Of a stretch of DNA of 64,000 nt, positions 1-8,927 are shown piece by piece. The position numbers and the translations under genes were made by a program. This stretch comes from Bacteroidota bacterium (GTDB lineage Bacteria > Bacteroidota > Bacteroidia > Bacteroidales > P3). The stretch lies in assembly GCA_023415495.1 (NCBI GenBank), contig JAEZKK010000010.1, positions 1-64,000 on the forward strand, in the 5' to 3' direction. The stretch's first letter is position 1. Every line of letters starts with the position of its first letter. Under the pieces are notes generated by a model. It saw only the letters and a program-made list of their open reading frames with translations, searched no databases and was not told the origin of the DNA.

Positions 1-472
1 CAATGTAATCAGACAAACTAATAGTCCATTTTTTCCAAACATCTGTTATTTGATTATTAGGTGTAGATGTAAAAGAAGGAGAAATATGTAATAATGTAGT
101 TGTATCGAAAGAGGTTACATTATTATCGGTTGTAGACACTAAGATTTTTAAGAAAGTTTGGTCGAAAGTACTTGAAAAAACACTCATTCTTGCCCAAAAA
201 CTAATAGAGTCTGTTAGGGAATTAATTACTAATTTTGGAGTAATCATGTAGTTAATAGATCCACTCGAATTGTAATTTGTAAATGCACAAGCACTTCCGC
301 TATGAGAGTATGATGTGCTTCGTGTCCATGGTGTTGATGGTCCTAATGTGTTTACAATCATCCAGTCATCTGGAGGGAATGTAGTACTTTCGAATCCTTC
401 ACTTAATGTGGTTTGCGACCACCCTTGAATGGCAAAAATCGTTGCCATTAGAAAAAATAATAGTTTTTTCAT
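1..472 (-). CDS. secreted cleaved-adhesin/choice-of-anchor J-like protein (3' part outside window)
   Basis: Reading the reverse strand from the ATG at 470-472 gives 157 codons open to the window edge, so the C-terminus is missing. The product starts with a typical signal peptide (MKKLLFFLMATIFAIQGWSQ), so it is exported. The mature part begins with TTLSEGFES and PDDWMIVN, then a beta-rich stretch with SHSGSACAF. This start is characteristic of the cleaved-adhesin / choice-of-anchor J beta-jelly-roll domains common in T9SS cargo proteins. A C-terminal sorting domain would be expected but is not visible. A TATATTTGC box lies about 130 bp upstream. Family call by pattern only; substrate unknown. 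Confidence 0.7.
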   Translation of the reverse strand, partial: MKKLLFFLMATIFAIQGWSQTTLSEGFESTTFPPDDWMIVNTLGPSTPWTRSTSYSHSGSACAFTNYNSSGSINYMITPKLVINSLTDSISFWARMSVFSSTFDQTFLKILVSTTDNNVTSFDTTTLLHISPSFTSTPNNQITDVWKKWTISLSDYI

Positions 473-603
473 TTGTGTTAATTATTAAATTAGACTTTGT
501 TCTATTACGAACTTTATTTATTTAAAAAATACATTTTCTTCTTAATTAATTGCATAAAAATATTCACTTCTGACATAGGAGTATTTTACACAAAAATAAG
601 CAT

Positions 604-612
604 GCAAATATA
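604..612 (-). promoter_or_regulatory. -7 promoter element TATATTTGC for the adhesin-like gene
   Basis: The reverse strand reads TATATTTGC, matching the Bacteroidota -7 consensus TAnnTTTG. It would give a leader of about 125 nt before the ATG at 472, longer than at the other promoters here. The assignment is by consensus and position only. Confidence 0.4.
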
Positions 613-847
613 ATATAAATCCATTAATAAAACAAGTATTTTCTAATGTAAAATGTTTTATTTATTCCCACAAATTAACGACTAATCCCTTAATTAAAGT
701 TAGAAGCGAATCTTAATATAATGTTTTTTATTAATATAGGTTTTACTTGACTTCCCTTTCAGATTTCATTTATATTAATTATTTTCTTAAGGAGAAAACG
801 GAATATTTATATTTATATAGGGAAGTTGAGGTCAGAATTCGTAAAAT

Positions 848-925
848 TCTAATCAAAAAAGAGTAAAATGGAATCAAATTACAGAAATCTAACTCTTGAT
901 TCTAATAAATTGTAATTTGATTCTA
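848..925. repeat. intergenic 21-bp-period array (TTGATTC type)
   Basis: Units of 15 bp start at 848 (degenerate), 869, 890 and 911, exactly 21 bp apart. The unit at 869 contains GAATCAAATTACA and the unit at 911 contains its exact complement TGTAATTTGATTC, so the two can form a 13-bp stem. The middle unit, TAACTCTTGATTCTA, recurs exactly at 50472. The array ends 8 bp before the rluD stop codon, so it would form the 3' end of the rluD transcript. The rest of this 460-bp gap (473-847) shows only A+T-rich sequence and one promoter-like box. Confidence 0.75.
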
Positions 926-932
926 ATTTTTC

Positions 933-1988
933 CTATTCGTCTTCGGCGATTTTATTATAGTTTATGTAGTTTTGCCACTTATCAATTACCTGTTGTATAT
1001 CGTCTGGGATATTACTTTCGAAATGCATTTTTTCTTTGGTAATTGGATGAATAAATCCTAAGGTTGTGGCATGTAGTGCTTGGCGTGGAAGAAGTTTAAA
1101 GCAATTTGTAACAAATTGTTTATACTTTGAATAAGTTGTCCCTTTAATTATTTGGTCTCCACCATAAGTTTCATCATTAAAGAGTGGGTGACCAATGGAT
1201 TTCATATGAGCACGAATTTGGTGAGTACGTCCTGTTTCGAGTTTACATTCTATTTGAGTAATATATCCAAAACGGAATTTTACCTTCCAATGAGTAATTG
1301 CTCTTTTACCATAATCTTCATCAGGAAAAACTGTCATTACCCTCCTATCTTTTAGAGAGCGACCAATATAAGAGTCAATTGTTCCTTCCATTTGGTCAAA
1401 ATCTCCCCAAGCCAAAGCATTATAAGTTCTTTCTATGCTATGGTCGTAGAATTGTTTTGCTAAAATGGTTTGTGATAATTCGTTCTTAGCTACAATTAAA
1501 AGCCCTGTGGTATTCTTATCAATTCTATGAACTAATAAAGGTTGGTATGGAACGCCATCTTTTCCACTCTTTCCTTGAAAATGAAAGGTAAGTGCATTTA
1601 ATAATGTGCCTGTATAATTTCCATAACCAGGATGGACTACCATTTCACTTGCCTTATTGACAATTATAATATCTTCATCTTCGTAAATAATTTCTAATGG
1701 AATATCTTGAGGGATTATCTCAATTTCTCTCTTTGGTGTTTCCAAGAAAATCTGAACTATATCTCCTGGTTTAACCTTATAATTTGGTTTTACTGGTTTA
1801 TCATTAACCTTAATACAATCTGCCTTTGCTGCTTGTTGGATTTTGTTTCTGCTTGTTGACTCAAGTCTATCCATTAAGAATTTATCAATCCTTAGAAGGC
1901 TTTGTCCCTTATCGACAATAATCTTATAATTCTCAAATAACTCTATTTCCTCTTCTTCTGATTGGATTTCTAAATTTTCTTCTATCAT
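933..1988 (-). CDS. rluD: RluA/RluD-family 23S rRNA pseudouridine synthase
   Basis: A 351-residue protein with an acidic N-terminal tail, an S4 RNA-binding domain at about residues 30-90, and a catalytic pseudouridine synthase domain. The catalytic motif HRIDKNTTGLLIVAKN places the nucleophilic Asp near residue 157. The later motif ETGRTHQIRAHM is also typical of the RluA family. The enzyme isomerises uridines in rRNA; RluD acts on helix 69 of 23S rRNA, though the exact target here cannot be proved from sequence. Its start codon directly abuts the stop of the upstream T9SS cargo gene, so the two are co-transcribed. In Bacteroidota this gene often lies beside a PASTA protein gene, as here. Confidence 0.9.
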   Translation of the reverse strand: MIEENLEIQSEEEEIELFENYKIIVDKGQSLLRIDKFLMDRLESTSRNKIQQAAKADCIKVNDKPVKPNYKVKPGDIVQIFLETPKREIEIIPQDIPLEIIYEDEDIIIVNKASEMVVHPGYGNYTGTLLNALTFHFQGKSGKDGVPYQPLLVHRIDKNTTGLLIVAKNELSQTILAKQFYDHSIERTYNALAWGDFDQMEGTIDSYIGRSLKDRRVMTVFPDEDYGKRAITHWKVKFRFGYITQIECKLETGRTHQIRAHMKSIGHPLFNDETYGGDQIIKGTTYSKYKQFVTNCFKLLPRQALHATTLGFIHPITKEKMHFESNIPDDIQQVIDKWQNYINYNKIAEDE

Positions 1989-3893
1989 TTACCTATTTAT
2001 AATTATTTTTCTTTGAGCTTTCGTTTGAGTTTTTTTATCAACTATACTTATTATATATACCCCTGGTTCAAATTTTGAAACATCTATCATTGATTGATAA
2101 TTGCTTGAATAAACCCTTTGACCCATTACATTTATTATACTAATAAGGCTATTAGTATTTGAGGATTTAATATTTATATAATCCTTTGCAGGATTTGGAT
2201 AAACATCAAGTTCTGTTATATTTTCAATCTCTTTTTCTAATCCTATTACCGATTGATAACCAAAATAAGGTCTAATCATTAAAGATCCTTTGATAAAAGT
2301 CTTTTCCCAGAGGTTTGCCCAGTTACCATATATATAATCTGAAGCATCAGTATTGCGGTCAAAGCCAATATTCAAATAATCGTTTCCCTTGGTTTGAAGA
2401 CTAATAAAGAATTCTTCGGGATTTAAAACAATAGGGTTATCTAATATATATCTTGTAAACTTATTCAAGCCATTGGTTGTAGGAGTAAGAACATCGGAAC
2501 GATAAAGAGTATCGTAAGGGAGATTATTATTTGAATTCCAAATACAAAGATAGAATGGCTTTTGATTAGCATCTTGATATGTAGAATTAAAATAAATATC
2601 TACAGCTGTTAGAGTGTCCGGAGCATTCAGGCTAAAGCCAACAGCAAGATTTGAATTACGAATTGGTTCTATCCCAAATCCATTTTCTGCAGTACCATCA
2701 TCATAAGCATAATAATCCTCAAAGACTTGATTGAACTTTATTGTATCATTCAAAGGATGATTATCCTGACCTACTCCAAGTTTTAGAGTATGGATAATAT
2801 CGAAACTATTCCATTGTGTAGTATCGAAGCTAAATTGAAAGTTTACTGGTGGTGAAGCATGATTGGGAGATGACTGATAAGATTTTGTTATTAGATATGG
2901 AGTAATATTCTCAAAACCTCCATCATAAGAAGCAACAAGATTATTATTCTTATCATATACAAAGTATTTATAAATAGAAACCAATGTTTCATTAAATAAA
3001 TTACTTATCTTAATTCTCAAACTATCACCCATCTCCTCTTTTGAGTATTGTCTTGCTGGCATTGCCTGATATTTCTTAAGCATTGACCTTGCACTCTCAA
3101 CAAAGGTAATATCTCTAAACGTATTATTTATTCTGCTTCGATTATGGTCTAAATAAATATAATCTATATTCCAATGGTCTGAATTACCTACATAAGCAAA
3201 GGAAGGGTTAGCATCTAATGAGGCATAGTTACGAAAACGAAAGCTAAAATCCTTGCTAAGATAATTGGTATCTAAAATTGGAACTGTTACAAAGCGATAG
3301 AATATTGAATCATAGATGTAAATACTATCAAGGCTCATCCCCATTGTACTCCATACAGTATTCCACTCTTCATTATAAGAATCATAAAACTGTAGGATTA
3401 GAGAATCTTTTAAACTCGGTGTTGCTCCCAAGCTTTCCCATAAAGGACCATAACCTCCTCCTGGCTGAAAGGTAAAACTAAGGATAATTGAATCGCCAAT
3501 ACTTAGTTTTTTAGCAGAAGGAGAAAAGACTGAATCTAATCTAATTGATTTGCTTGTTAGGGTATCAGCACTAAATCCTGTTGTGTTTGCATGTGAGTAA
3601 AGCAAACCTTGACTATCTAAACAATCAAAGGTTGCAACGCCTACACTAATACTATTATAAGAAAAATCAGAATTTATAAATACATTAGATTTTTCCCAAA
3701 GATTAGAATTTAGAGTTAGACTATAATCAGAAAAATCTTCAAAAAAAGGAAGAACAAGATTAGATGCTGATTTCTTTTCTTTTGTTATTAATGACTTATT
3801 GGCAGCTGGAGTCAATAAATACTGAGAATATAAATTCGAGCTAAAGCTGATTAATAGTCCTAAAAACAAAACCCTAAACATTAGTCCTTTCAT
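1989..3893 (-). CDS. T9SS type A sorting-domain secreted protein
   Basis: A 634-residue protein with an N-terminal signal peptide ending near LYSQ and a C-terminal T9SS type A sorting domain (VYPNPAKDYINI, then a Gly-Gln-Arg-Val-Tyr turn and EPGVYIISI). It should therefore cross the inner membrane through Sec and the outer membrane through the type IX system, then be attached or released. The long middle region is beta-rich, with SFRFRNYASLDANPSFAYVG and NSDHWNIDYIYLD, as in the concanavalin-like or immune-type folds of surface proteins. I recognise no catalytic motif. Its ATG shares one base with the stop of the PASTA gene upstream and its stop abuts rluD, so it belongs to that operon. Confidence 0.85.
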   Translation of the reverse strand: MKGLMFRVLFLGLLISFSSNLYSQYLLTPAANKSLITKEKKSASNLVLPFFEDFSDYSLTLNSNLWEKSNVFINSDFSYNSISVGVATFDCLDSQGLLYSHANTTGFSADTLTSKSIRLDSVFSPSAKKLSIGDSIILSFTFQPGGGYGPLWESLGATPSLKDSLILQFYDSYNEEWNTVWSTMGMSLDSIYIYDSIFYRFVTVPILDTNYLSKDFSFRFRNYASLDANPSFAYVGNSDHWNIDYIYLDHNRSRINNTFRDITFVESARSMLKKYQAMPARQYSKEEMGDSLRIKISNLFNETLVSIYKYFVYDKNNNLVASYDGGFENITPYLITKSYQSSPNHASPPVNFQFSFDTTQWNSFDIIHTLKLGVGQDNHPLNDTIKFNQVFEDYYAYDDGTAENGFGIEPIRNSNLAVGFSLNAPDTLTAVDIYFNSTYQDANQKPFYLCIWNSNNNLPYDTLYRSDVLTPTTNGLNKFTRYILDNPIVLNPEEFFISLQTKGNDYLNIGFDRNTDASDYIYGNWANLWEKTFIKGSLMIRPYFGYQSVIGLEKEIENITELDVYPNPAKDYINIKSSNTNSLISIINVMGQRVYSSNYQSMIDVSKFEPGVYIISIVDKKTQTKAQRKIIINR

Positions 3894-4720
3894 TATTCTT
3901 CTTCTATTATTTCTTCAATTTGATTATCCTGCACCTTGAATGAGTTTAATCTTTGCTTGAAATTGGGTTTAGTATCATTTACAAAGGATAAATTTACTGT
4001 TGAGCCAATAGTAAGTGATTTGACAGAAGGAGAAAAACTTACTACCCTTGAACGGGAAATATCCTTTTGACCTTCAAAACTCTTCCTCCCAATATTAAGC
4101 GATGATTCCCAAAGTTTTTTCTCTGCCTCTTGTTCAGTTAAACCTAATATATCTGGGATTTGAGTTATAGTATTTTCTGGATTCATTTCAATTACTAAAT
4201 CAATCTCCTCTCCCTTGGATATCTGGGTTCCTTCTCCTATTTGTTTCCCTTTGTAAATCTGCTGAACTACAAGATTAGCAAAAGCTCCCTCACGAAATAT
4301 TAGTCTTCTAACCCTAAGCCCTTTATTTACTAATAGATTTACAGCTGCTCTAACACTTTGGTCAGTACAATTAGGCATTGCGATTTTCTCTCCACTATTA
4401 GAAGTAAGGATTAGATAAATCTTTCTTCCTTTCTTTGCTTTACTTTCTGGTTTTGGGTCTTGAGTGATAATCTTACCTGGGATTTCAGAAGGAGAGAATA
4501 TTGAATCTATTACAATAATCTCAAAAGGAGACATTTCGCTTAATGCCTTTGCTTGGACTAATTCCATCCCTTCTATATTTGGAATAATATACTCTTTACC
4601 ATGTCTTGTATATATATTTAGCAATTGAATAGCTATAAATAATAATACAACAAAAGAAGCTATTATTAGTCCTAAATGTTTAAAAAACACCTTGCTCTTT
4701 AAGAACTCTCCTAAACCCAT
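3893..4720 (-). CDS. PASTA domain-containing membrane protein
   Basis: A 275-residue protein with a short cytoplasmic N-terminus, one transmembrane helix at about residues 15-35 (IASFVVLLFIAIQLLNIY), and three PASTA-like repeats outside. These begin near YIIPNIEGMELVQAKAL, IAMPNCTDQSVRAAVN and TQIPDILGLTEQEAEKK. PASTA domains bind muropeptides or act as periplasmic spacers in penicillin-binding proteins and Ser/Thr kinases. No kinase or transpeptidase domain is attached here. A cell-envelope role is likely but unproven. The stop overlaps the next start by one base, which indicates translational coupling with the T9SS protein gene. Confidence 0.85.
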   Translation of the reverse strand: MGLGEFLKSKVFFKHLGLIIASFVVLLFIAIQLLNIYTRHGKEYIIPNIEGMELVQAKALSEMSPFEIIVIDSIFSPSEIPGKIITQDPKPESKAKKGRKIYLILTSNSGEKIAMPNCTDQSVRAAVNLLVNKGLRVRRLIFREGAFANLVVQQIYKGKQIGEGTQISKGEEIDLVIEMNPENTITQIPDILGLTEQEAEKKLWESSLNIGRKSFEGQKDISRSRVVSFSPSVKSLTIGSTVNLSFVNDTKPNFKQRLNSFKVQDNQIEEIIEEE

Positions 4721-4741
4721 ATTGAATATTAAATATTTTTA

Positions 4742-5452
4742 TTAATCTCTTCTCCCTAAGTAAATTGATATATAATATAATAAGGTAGCCAATGAAGATA
4801 ATGCTGCAACAACATAAGTATAAGCAGCCGTTCTCAAAGCATCTTGAGCCTTTGGATGAGATTCTCTTGAGGTAATAGCATTTCTATCCAACCAAACAAG
4901 AGCTCTTTGGGAAGCGTTAATCTCAACTGGGAGAGTAATAAAGCTGAAAAGAGTTGTCATTGCGAATAGAATAATCCCGAATAATAAAAGATTTGGAAAT
5001 GTATTTACAAGAAACATTCCTCCAAGAATTACCCACATTACCCATTGAGAAGCAAATTGAACTACTGGCACTAATTTGGAACGCATCATTAACCATGAAT
5101 AAGCTGTAGCGTGCTGAACTGCATGACCACATTCATGAGCTGCTACTGCTGCTGCGGCAACACTATTACCAAAAAATACATCATGGCTAAGATTTACAGT
5201 TTTGTTAGTAGGGTTATAGTGATCTGATAGCTGTCCTTGAACACTAACCACCTTAACATCATAAATATCATTATCTCTTAACATCTTCTCTGCAATATCC
5301 CTTCCTGTTAAGCCTCCTTGAGTAGGGATTTGCGAATATCTTTTAAATTTCGATTTTAAACTTGCGCTTATTAACCAACTTAGAAGTGCAGTCCCAATAA
5401 ATATCACCCAATAAATGGTGCTAACACCCATAAATCCTGTTGTATTTTCCAT
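4742..5452 (-). CDS. zinc-dependent membrane metallopeptidase, YugP family
   Basis: A 236-residue membrane protein. An N-terminal transmembrane helix (STIYWVIFIGTALLSWLI) is followed by a soluble segment, then HECGHAVQHA near residue 105, the HExxH zinc-binding and catalytic motif of the YugP family. Several hydrophobic helices follow (VQFASQWVMWVILGGMFLV, LLFGIILFAMTTLFSF). The motif LPVEINASQRAL, conserved in the family, supplies the likely third zinc ligand region. The substrate is unknown. It lies 21 bp upstream of the PASTA gene on the same strand and is probably the first gene of this operon. Confidence 0.85.
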   Translation of the reverse strand: MENTTGFMGVSTIYWVIFIGTALLSWLISASLKSKFKRYSQIPTQGGLTGRDIAEKMLRDNDIYDVKVVSVQGQLSDHYNPTNKTVNLSHDVFFGNSVAAAAVAAHECGHAVQHATAYSWLMMRSKLVPVVQFASQWVMWVILGGMFLVNTFPNLLLFGIILFAMTTLFSFITLPVEINASQRALVWLDRNAITSRESHPKAQDALRTAAYTYVVAALSSLATLLYYISIYLGRRD

Positions 5453-5537
5453 ATATTATTTTAGTTTTTAATTCTTGATTTCAAACGACAAAATTAATCA
5501 TTTTCGTACACATAAACGCAAAACATTTGTTTTTGTG

Positions 5538-5546
5538 TATATTTGC
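5538..5546 (+). promoter_or_regulatory. -7 promoter element TATATTTGC for yicC
   Basis: TATATTTGC lies 18 bp before the preferred yicC start at 5565. It matches the Bacteroidota -7 consensus and argues against the longer reading frame that begins at 5475, because that start would precede the promoter. Confidence 0.55.
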
Positions 5547-5564
5547 ACTCAAAATAATTTACTT

Positions 5565-6425
5565 ATGATTAAATCAATGACTGGGTTTGGCAAAAGCCAA
5601 GCAAGCTATAAAAACAAGAATATAACCATAGAAATCAAATCACTAAATTCAAAACAAATCGATTTCGGCATAAGAATTCCTTCTAAATACAGGAGTTTGG
5701 ATATCGATATTAGAAACAAAATTTCCTCCTATTTGGAAAGAGGTAAGATTGAATGTATAATTTATGAGGAGAATATTAAAAGCAATTTAGCCGTTAACAA
5801 AGAGAATTTTATTAGTTATTATAGAGAATTAGAAGAGTTGGCTGATTCTGTAAATGCCAATAAGGACGATTTGTTTCGTCTTGCTCTTCAAAACTCCGAA
5901 AACAATTCAACGATTGAGAGCTTGGAAGAGGAGGAGGAAGATTTCTTAAGAGGGCTTTTAGTTCAATGCCTTAACAATATAAATTCATTTAGAGAGACTG
6001 AAGGACTTGCTATTGAAAAGGATTTACGTCTAAGAATTAGCAATATTTCAAAGGGGCTAAAGCTTGTTGATAATTTTGAATACAAAAGAATAGATATAAT
6101 TAAGGAGAAGATAAAACAAAGACTTGAGGATATTAATCTTGGAAACTATGATGAGAACCGTCTTGAACAAGAATTGATTTATTGGTTAGAGAAAATAGAC
6201 ATTACTGAGGAAAAGATTAGACTTGCTCAACATTTAGAATACTTTATTCAAACTCTTGAATTACCAAAATCTCAAGGCAAGAAGCTTGGATTTATTGCTC
6301 AGGAAATAGGAAGAGAAATCAATACACTTGGTTCAAAGGCAAATGATATAAATCTACAAAAGATTGTTGTAGATATGAAAGATGAATTAGAGAAGATAAA
6401 GGAACAGGTTTTGAATGTATTATAG
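5565..6425 (+). CDS. yicC: YicC family endoribonuclease-like protein
   Basis: A 286-residue product when started at the ATG at 5565. The frame stays open upstream to 5475, but that part would span the promoter box, and the family normally begins M-x-x-S-M-T-G-F-G, as seen here (MIKSMTGFGKSQ). The N-terminal YicC domain and the C-terminal DUF1732 region (KLGFIAQEIGREINTLGSKAND) are both present, so the protein is full length. E. coli YicC is an endoribonuclease that influences small-RNA turnover; here that role is by homology. The gene overlaps the start of the downstream TPR gene by 11 bp, implying coupled translation. Confidence 0.9.
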   Translation: MIKSMTGFGKSQASYKNKNITIEIKSLNSKQIDFGIRIPSKYRSLDIDIRNKISSYLERGKIECIIYEENIKSNLAVNKENFISYYRELEELADSVNANKDDLFRLALQNSENNSTIESLEEEEEDFLRGLLVQCLNNINSFRETEGLAIEKDLRLRISNISKGLKLVDNFEYKRIDIIKEKIKQRLEDINLGNYDENRLEQELIYWLEKIDITEEKIRLAQHLEYFIQTLELPKSQGKKLGFIAQEIGREINTLGSKANDINLQKIVVDMKDELEKIKEQVLNVL

Positions 6426-8244
6426 GATTAAAATCATATTATTATTTATTTCTTTTCTAACCTTGTCGGTTAATCTTTTTTCCCAATCGGATGAAGAGAT
6501 AAAAGCAAACTTGGCAAGGGAGTTCTTCTATGGGAACCAGATTGAGAAGAGCATTGATATTTACGAGGAATTGATTGATAAGAGGTTTGTAAATGAGTAT
6601 TATAATAATTTGCTTGAGGCCTATTACTCTAATCAAGAGTACTCAAAAGCCGAGAAGCTAATAAAGAAAACAATTAAGAAATTCCCTCAAGAATCAATAT
6701 TTAGAGCAGACCTTGCATATCATTATCTTAGAGAAGGAGATAAAAGCAAGAGCGAAAAAGAGTTTAAAAACACTATTGAGTCATTGTCTGCAGATAGGCT
6801 TTCTATTAATTCTCTTGCTAACTATTTTGCAAGGAAGAATAATAATGAGCTTGTTGTGAAAACCTTTCTTAAAGGAAGGGAATTACTAAGGGATAATAAT
6901 CTTTTCACCTACGAACTTTCTTTCTATTATCAACGTCTTGGGCTTTATGATGAGCTTTGCAATGATTACCTCAACCTTATTGAGAGTAATCCAATGATGA
7001 TTCATCAAGTAAAGATATATCTTAATAATCTCATGCAGCAAGACCCTGAAAGCAAGCTTTTGGAAAAACTTAGGACTCCGCTATTGAAAAGAATTCAAAA
7101 GAACTCCAATAACCCAGAGCTTACACATCTTTACTTTTGGCTTCTATTGCAAGAGAAGGATTATAATATGGCTTTTATTCAAGCAAAGAGTATTGATAAA
7201 AGATTTGAAAACCTTAGCGGTAAAACTGTTTTCGAATTTGCTAATGTAGCAATTAATAATAATGACTTTAAAAATTCTTCTCAAGCTTTTTCATATATAA
7301 TAGATAAGGGAGAGGGTAACCCTTATTATATCCCTTCCCAAATTGGTTATCTAAATTCTCTCTTTCAAGCTTTAACAGAGAAGAATGTCTATAACGAGAA
7401 GGAAATAATAGAGATTAACAGTACCTTTGAGACAAGAATTGGACAATTAGGGGAGAAAGCAAATATATTTGAGATACAATACCAATATGCTTACCTATTG
7501 GCTTATTATCTTTCTTCAAGCCAAAAGGCAGTTGATATTTTGGATGATTTAATTAGCTCAAGGAATATTAATTATCTTCAAAAAGCCGAAGCAAAGCTCT
7601 TAAGGGCAGATATTTTTCTAATGGAGAATGATATTTGGGAAGCCTCGCTAACCTATTCTCAGGTAGAAAAAGACTTTAAGAACGATGTGATTGGTTCAGA
7701 GGCAAAGTTTAAAAATGCAATGCTTTCTTATTATAACGGAGACTTTCTTTGGGCAGCCTCACAATTCGATATGCTACGTTCCTCAACCTCCAAGCTTATT
7801 GCCAATGATGCTATGAAATACTCCTTATTGATTGGGGACAATATAGATGAAGACAGTAGTTTCTCAGCTCTTGCCTATTATTCCAAAGCTGATTTCTATA
7901 TATTTCAGAACAAAACCGATATTGCTTTAAAACACCTCGACACCCTTAACCAAAACTATCTCTATCATCCAATTTTCGATGAAGTATTATATAAAAGAGC
8001 AGAGATTGCAATAAATAGAAATGAATTTTCCAAAGCCGATTCTCTTCTTAACCTAATCCTACTAAAATACCCAGAAGACTTAGTAGCAGATGATGCCCTA
8101 AACCTATTAGCAGAGCTAAGCTATGAGAGATTCAACGACAAGGAAAGAGCCAAGACCTACTACGAAAGAATAATAATAGAATACCCAAGCTCCCTCTACG
8201 TAACCAACGCCCGAAAAAGATACAGGGAACTCAACCAAAAGTAA
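6415..8244 (+). CDS. exported tetratricopeptide-repeat protein
   Basis: A 609-residue protein with a signal peptide (about residues 1-24, ending NLFSQ) followed by helical TPR-type repeats along its whole length. Clear examples are EIKANLAREFFYGNQIEKSI near the N-terminus, the helices around YYSNQEYSKAEKLIKK, and ADDALNLLAELSYERF near the C-terminus. TPR solenoids are scaffolds for protein-protein contacts, so a periplasmic or outer-membrane-associated assembly role is plausible; no enzyme motif is seen. Its start lies inside the 3' end of yicC. It ends just before a 22-bp-period repeat array and faces the SUI1 gene convergently. Confidence 0.8.
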   Translation: MYYRIKIILLFISFLTLSVNLFSQSDEEIKANLAREFFYGNQIEKSIDIYEELIDKRFVNEYYNNLLEAYYSNQEYSKAEKLIKKTIKKFPQESIFRADLAYHYLREGDKSKSEKEFKNTIESLSADRLSINSLANYFARKNNNELVVKTFLKGRELLRDNNLFTYELSFYYQRLGLYDELCNDYLNLIESNPMMIHQVKIYLNNLMQQDPESKLLEKLRTPLLKRIQKNSNNPELTHLYFWLLLQEKDYNMAFIQAKSIDKRFENLSGKTVFEFANVAINNNDFKNSSQAFSYIIDKGEGNPYYIPSQIGYLNSLFQALTEKNVYNEKEIIEINSTFETRIGQLGEKANIFEIQYQYAYLLAYYLSSSQKAVDILDDLISSRNINYLQKAEAKLLRADIFLMENDIWEASLTYSQVEKDFKNDVIGSEAKFKNAMLSYYNGDFLWAASQFDMLRSSTSKLIANDAMKYSLLIGDNIDEDSSFSALAYYSKADFYIFQNKTDIALKHLDTLNQNYLYHPIFDEVLYKRAEIAINRNEFSKADSLLNLILLKYPEDLVADDALNLLAELSYERFNDKERAKTYYERIIIEYPSSLYVTNARKRYRELNQK

Positions 8245-8312
8245 AATGATATTTGATTTAAATCTGACAAAGTCTTGTTTTGAACTTTTTTTGTGGGATT
8301 TCAATCTCGATA

Positions 8313-8499
8313 TCATGGCATGATTGTTTTAACATCATGGCATGATGTTCTCTACTTCATGGCATGATGTTCTCTACTTCATGGCATGATGTTCTCTACT
8401 TCATGGCATGATGTTCCAAAGATCATGGCATGATGTTGGCAACTTCATGGCATGATGTTGAGTTCATCATATAATGATGCAAGATTTATCATGCGATAA
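8313..8499. repeat. nine-unit 22-bp-period palindrome array (TCATGGCATGA)
   Basis: Core TCATGGCATGA, an odd palindrome centred on one G, starts at 8313, 8335, 8357, 8379, 8401, 8423 and 8445. Two degenerate units follow in the same phase at 8467 (TCATATAATGA) and 8489 (TCATGCGATAA). Spacing is 22 bp throughout. Linkers are 11 bp, and three are identical (TGTTCTCTACT). Degenerate TTGATT-type units flank it at about 8247 and at 8551/8572 (21 bp apart). The array fills most of the 344-bp gap between convergent genes. Spacers are far too short for CRISPR. Confidence 0.9.
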
Positions 8500-8588
8500 T
8501 GTTCACATCGAAGTGGCTTTTAAATAGTTAGAAACTTCGTTTTATTGGTTTGTTATTTGATTTTATTAGATAGAAATCAAGGTTTGAT

Positions 8589-8927
8589 TTATATCTTTCT
8601 TGCTTTATAGCCTAAATTGATTAAGATATCTACGATTTTGTCTCTGTGATCGCCTTGGATTAGGATTTCTCCGTCTTTGGCACTGCCTCCTACTCCACAT
8701 TTGGTCTTTAAAAGCTTGCCAAGAGTTTGTAAGTCCTCGTCTTTACCAATAAAACCAGTTATTAGTGTTACTTTTTTTCCTGCTCTTTGCTTTTTATCTA
8801 ATAATACTCTTAGGTTTTGGGCTTTTGCCTCAAGGGTGTCTGCCTCAAAACTCTCTTCAGTATCGTATTGGAAAGATGGATTGGTCGAATATACTACTCC
8901 AATACGATTCTTTTCTTTCTTTGCCAT
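8589..8927 (-). CDS. SUI1/eIF1-family translation initiation factor (YciH-like)
   Basis: A 112-residue protein whose C-terminal two thirds match the SUI1 fold shared by eukaryotic eIF1 and bacterial YciH. Visible features are KKQRAGKKVTLITGF, then LGKLLKTKCGVGGSAKDG and EILIQGDHRDKIVDILINLG. Bacterial members can bind the 30S subunit and influence start selection, but are usually dispensable. The N-terminal 24 codons overlap the 3' end of the lipid-kinase-like gene in another frame by 71 bp, an unusually long overlap. Translation of this gene probably depends on ribosomes finishing the upstream one. Confidence 0.88.
   Translation of the reverse strand: MAKKEKNRIGVVYSTNPSFQYDTEESFEADTLEAKAQNLRVLLDKKQRAGKKVTLITGFIGKDEDLQTLGKLLKTKCGVGGSAKDGEILIQGDHRDKIVDILINLGYKARKI

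Noticed and set aside
5475..5564. 30-residue N-terminal extension of YicC
   Set aside because: It would begin upstream of the TATATTTGC promoter box and adds residues not found in the family.
8313..8499. CRISPR array
   Set aside because: The regular 22-bp spacing looks array-like, but repeats are 11-15 bp, linkers are 7-11 bp and partly identical, and no cas gene is present. The same reasoning applies to all seven arrays.
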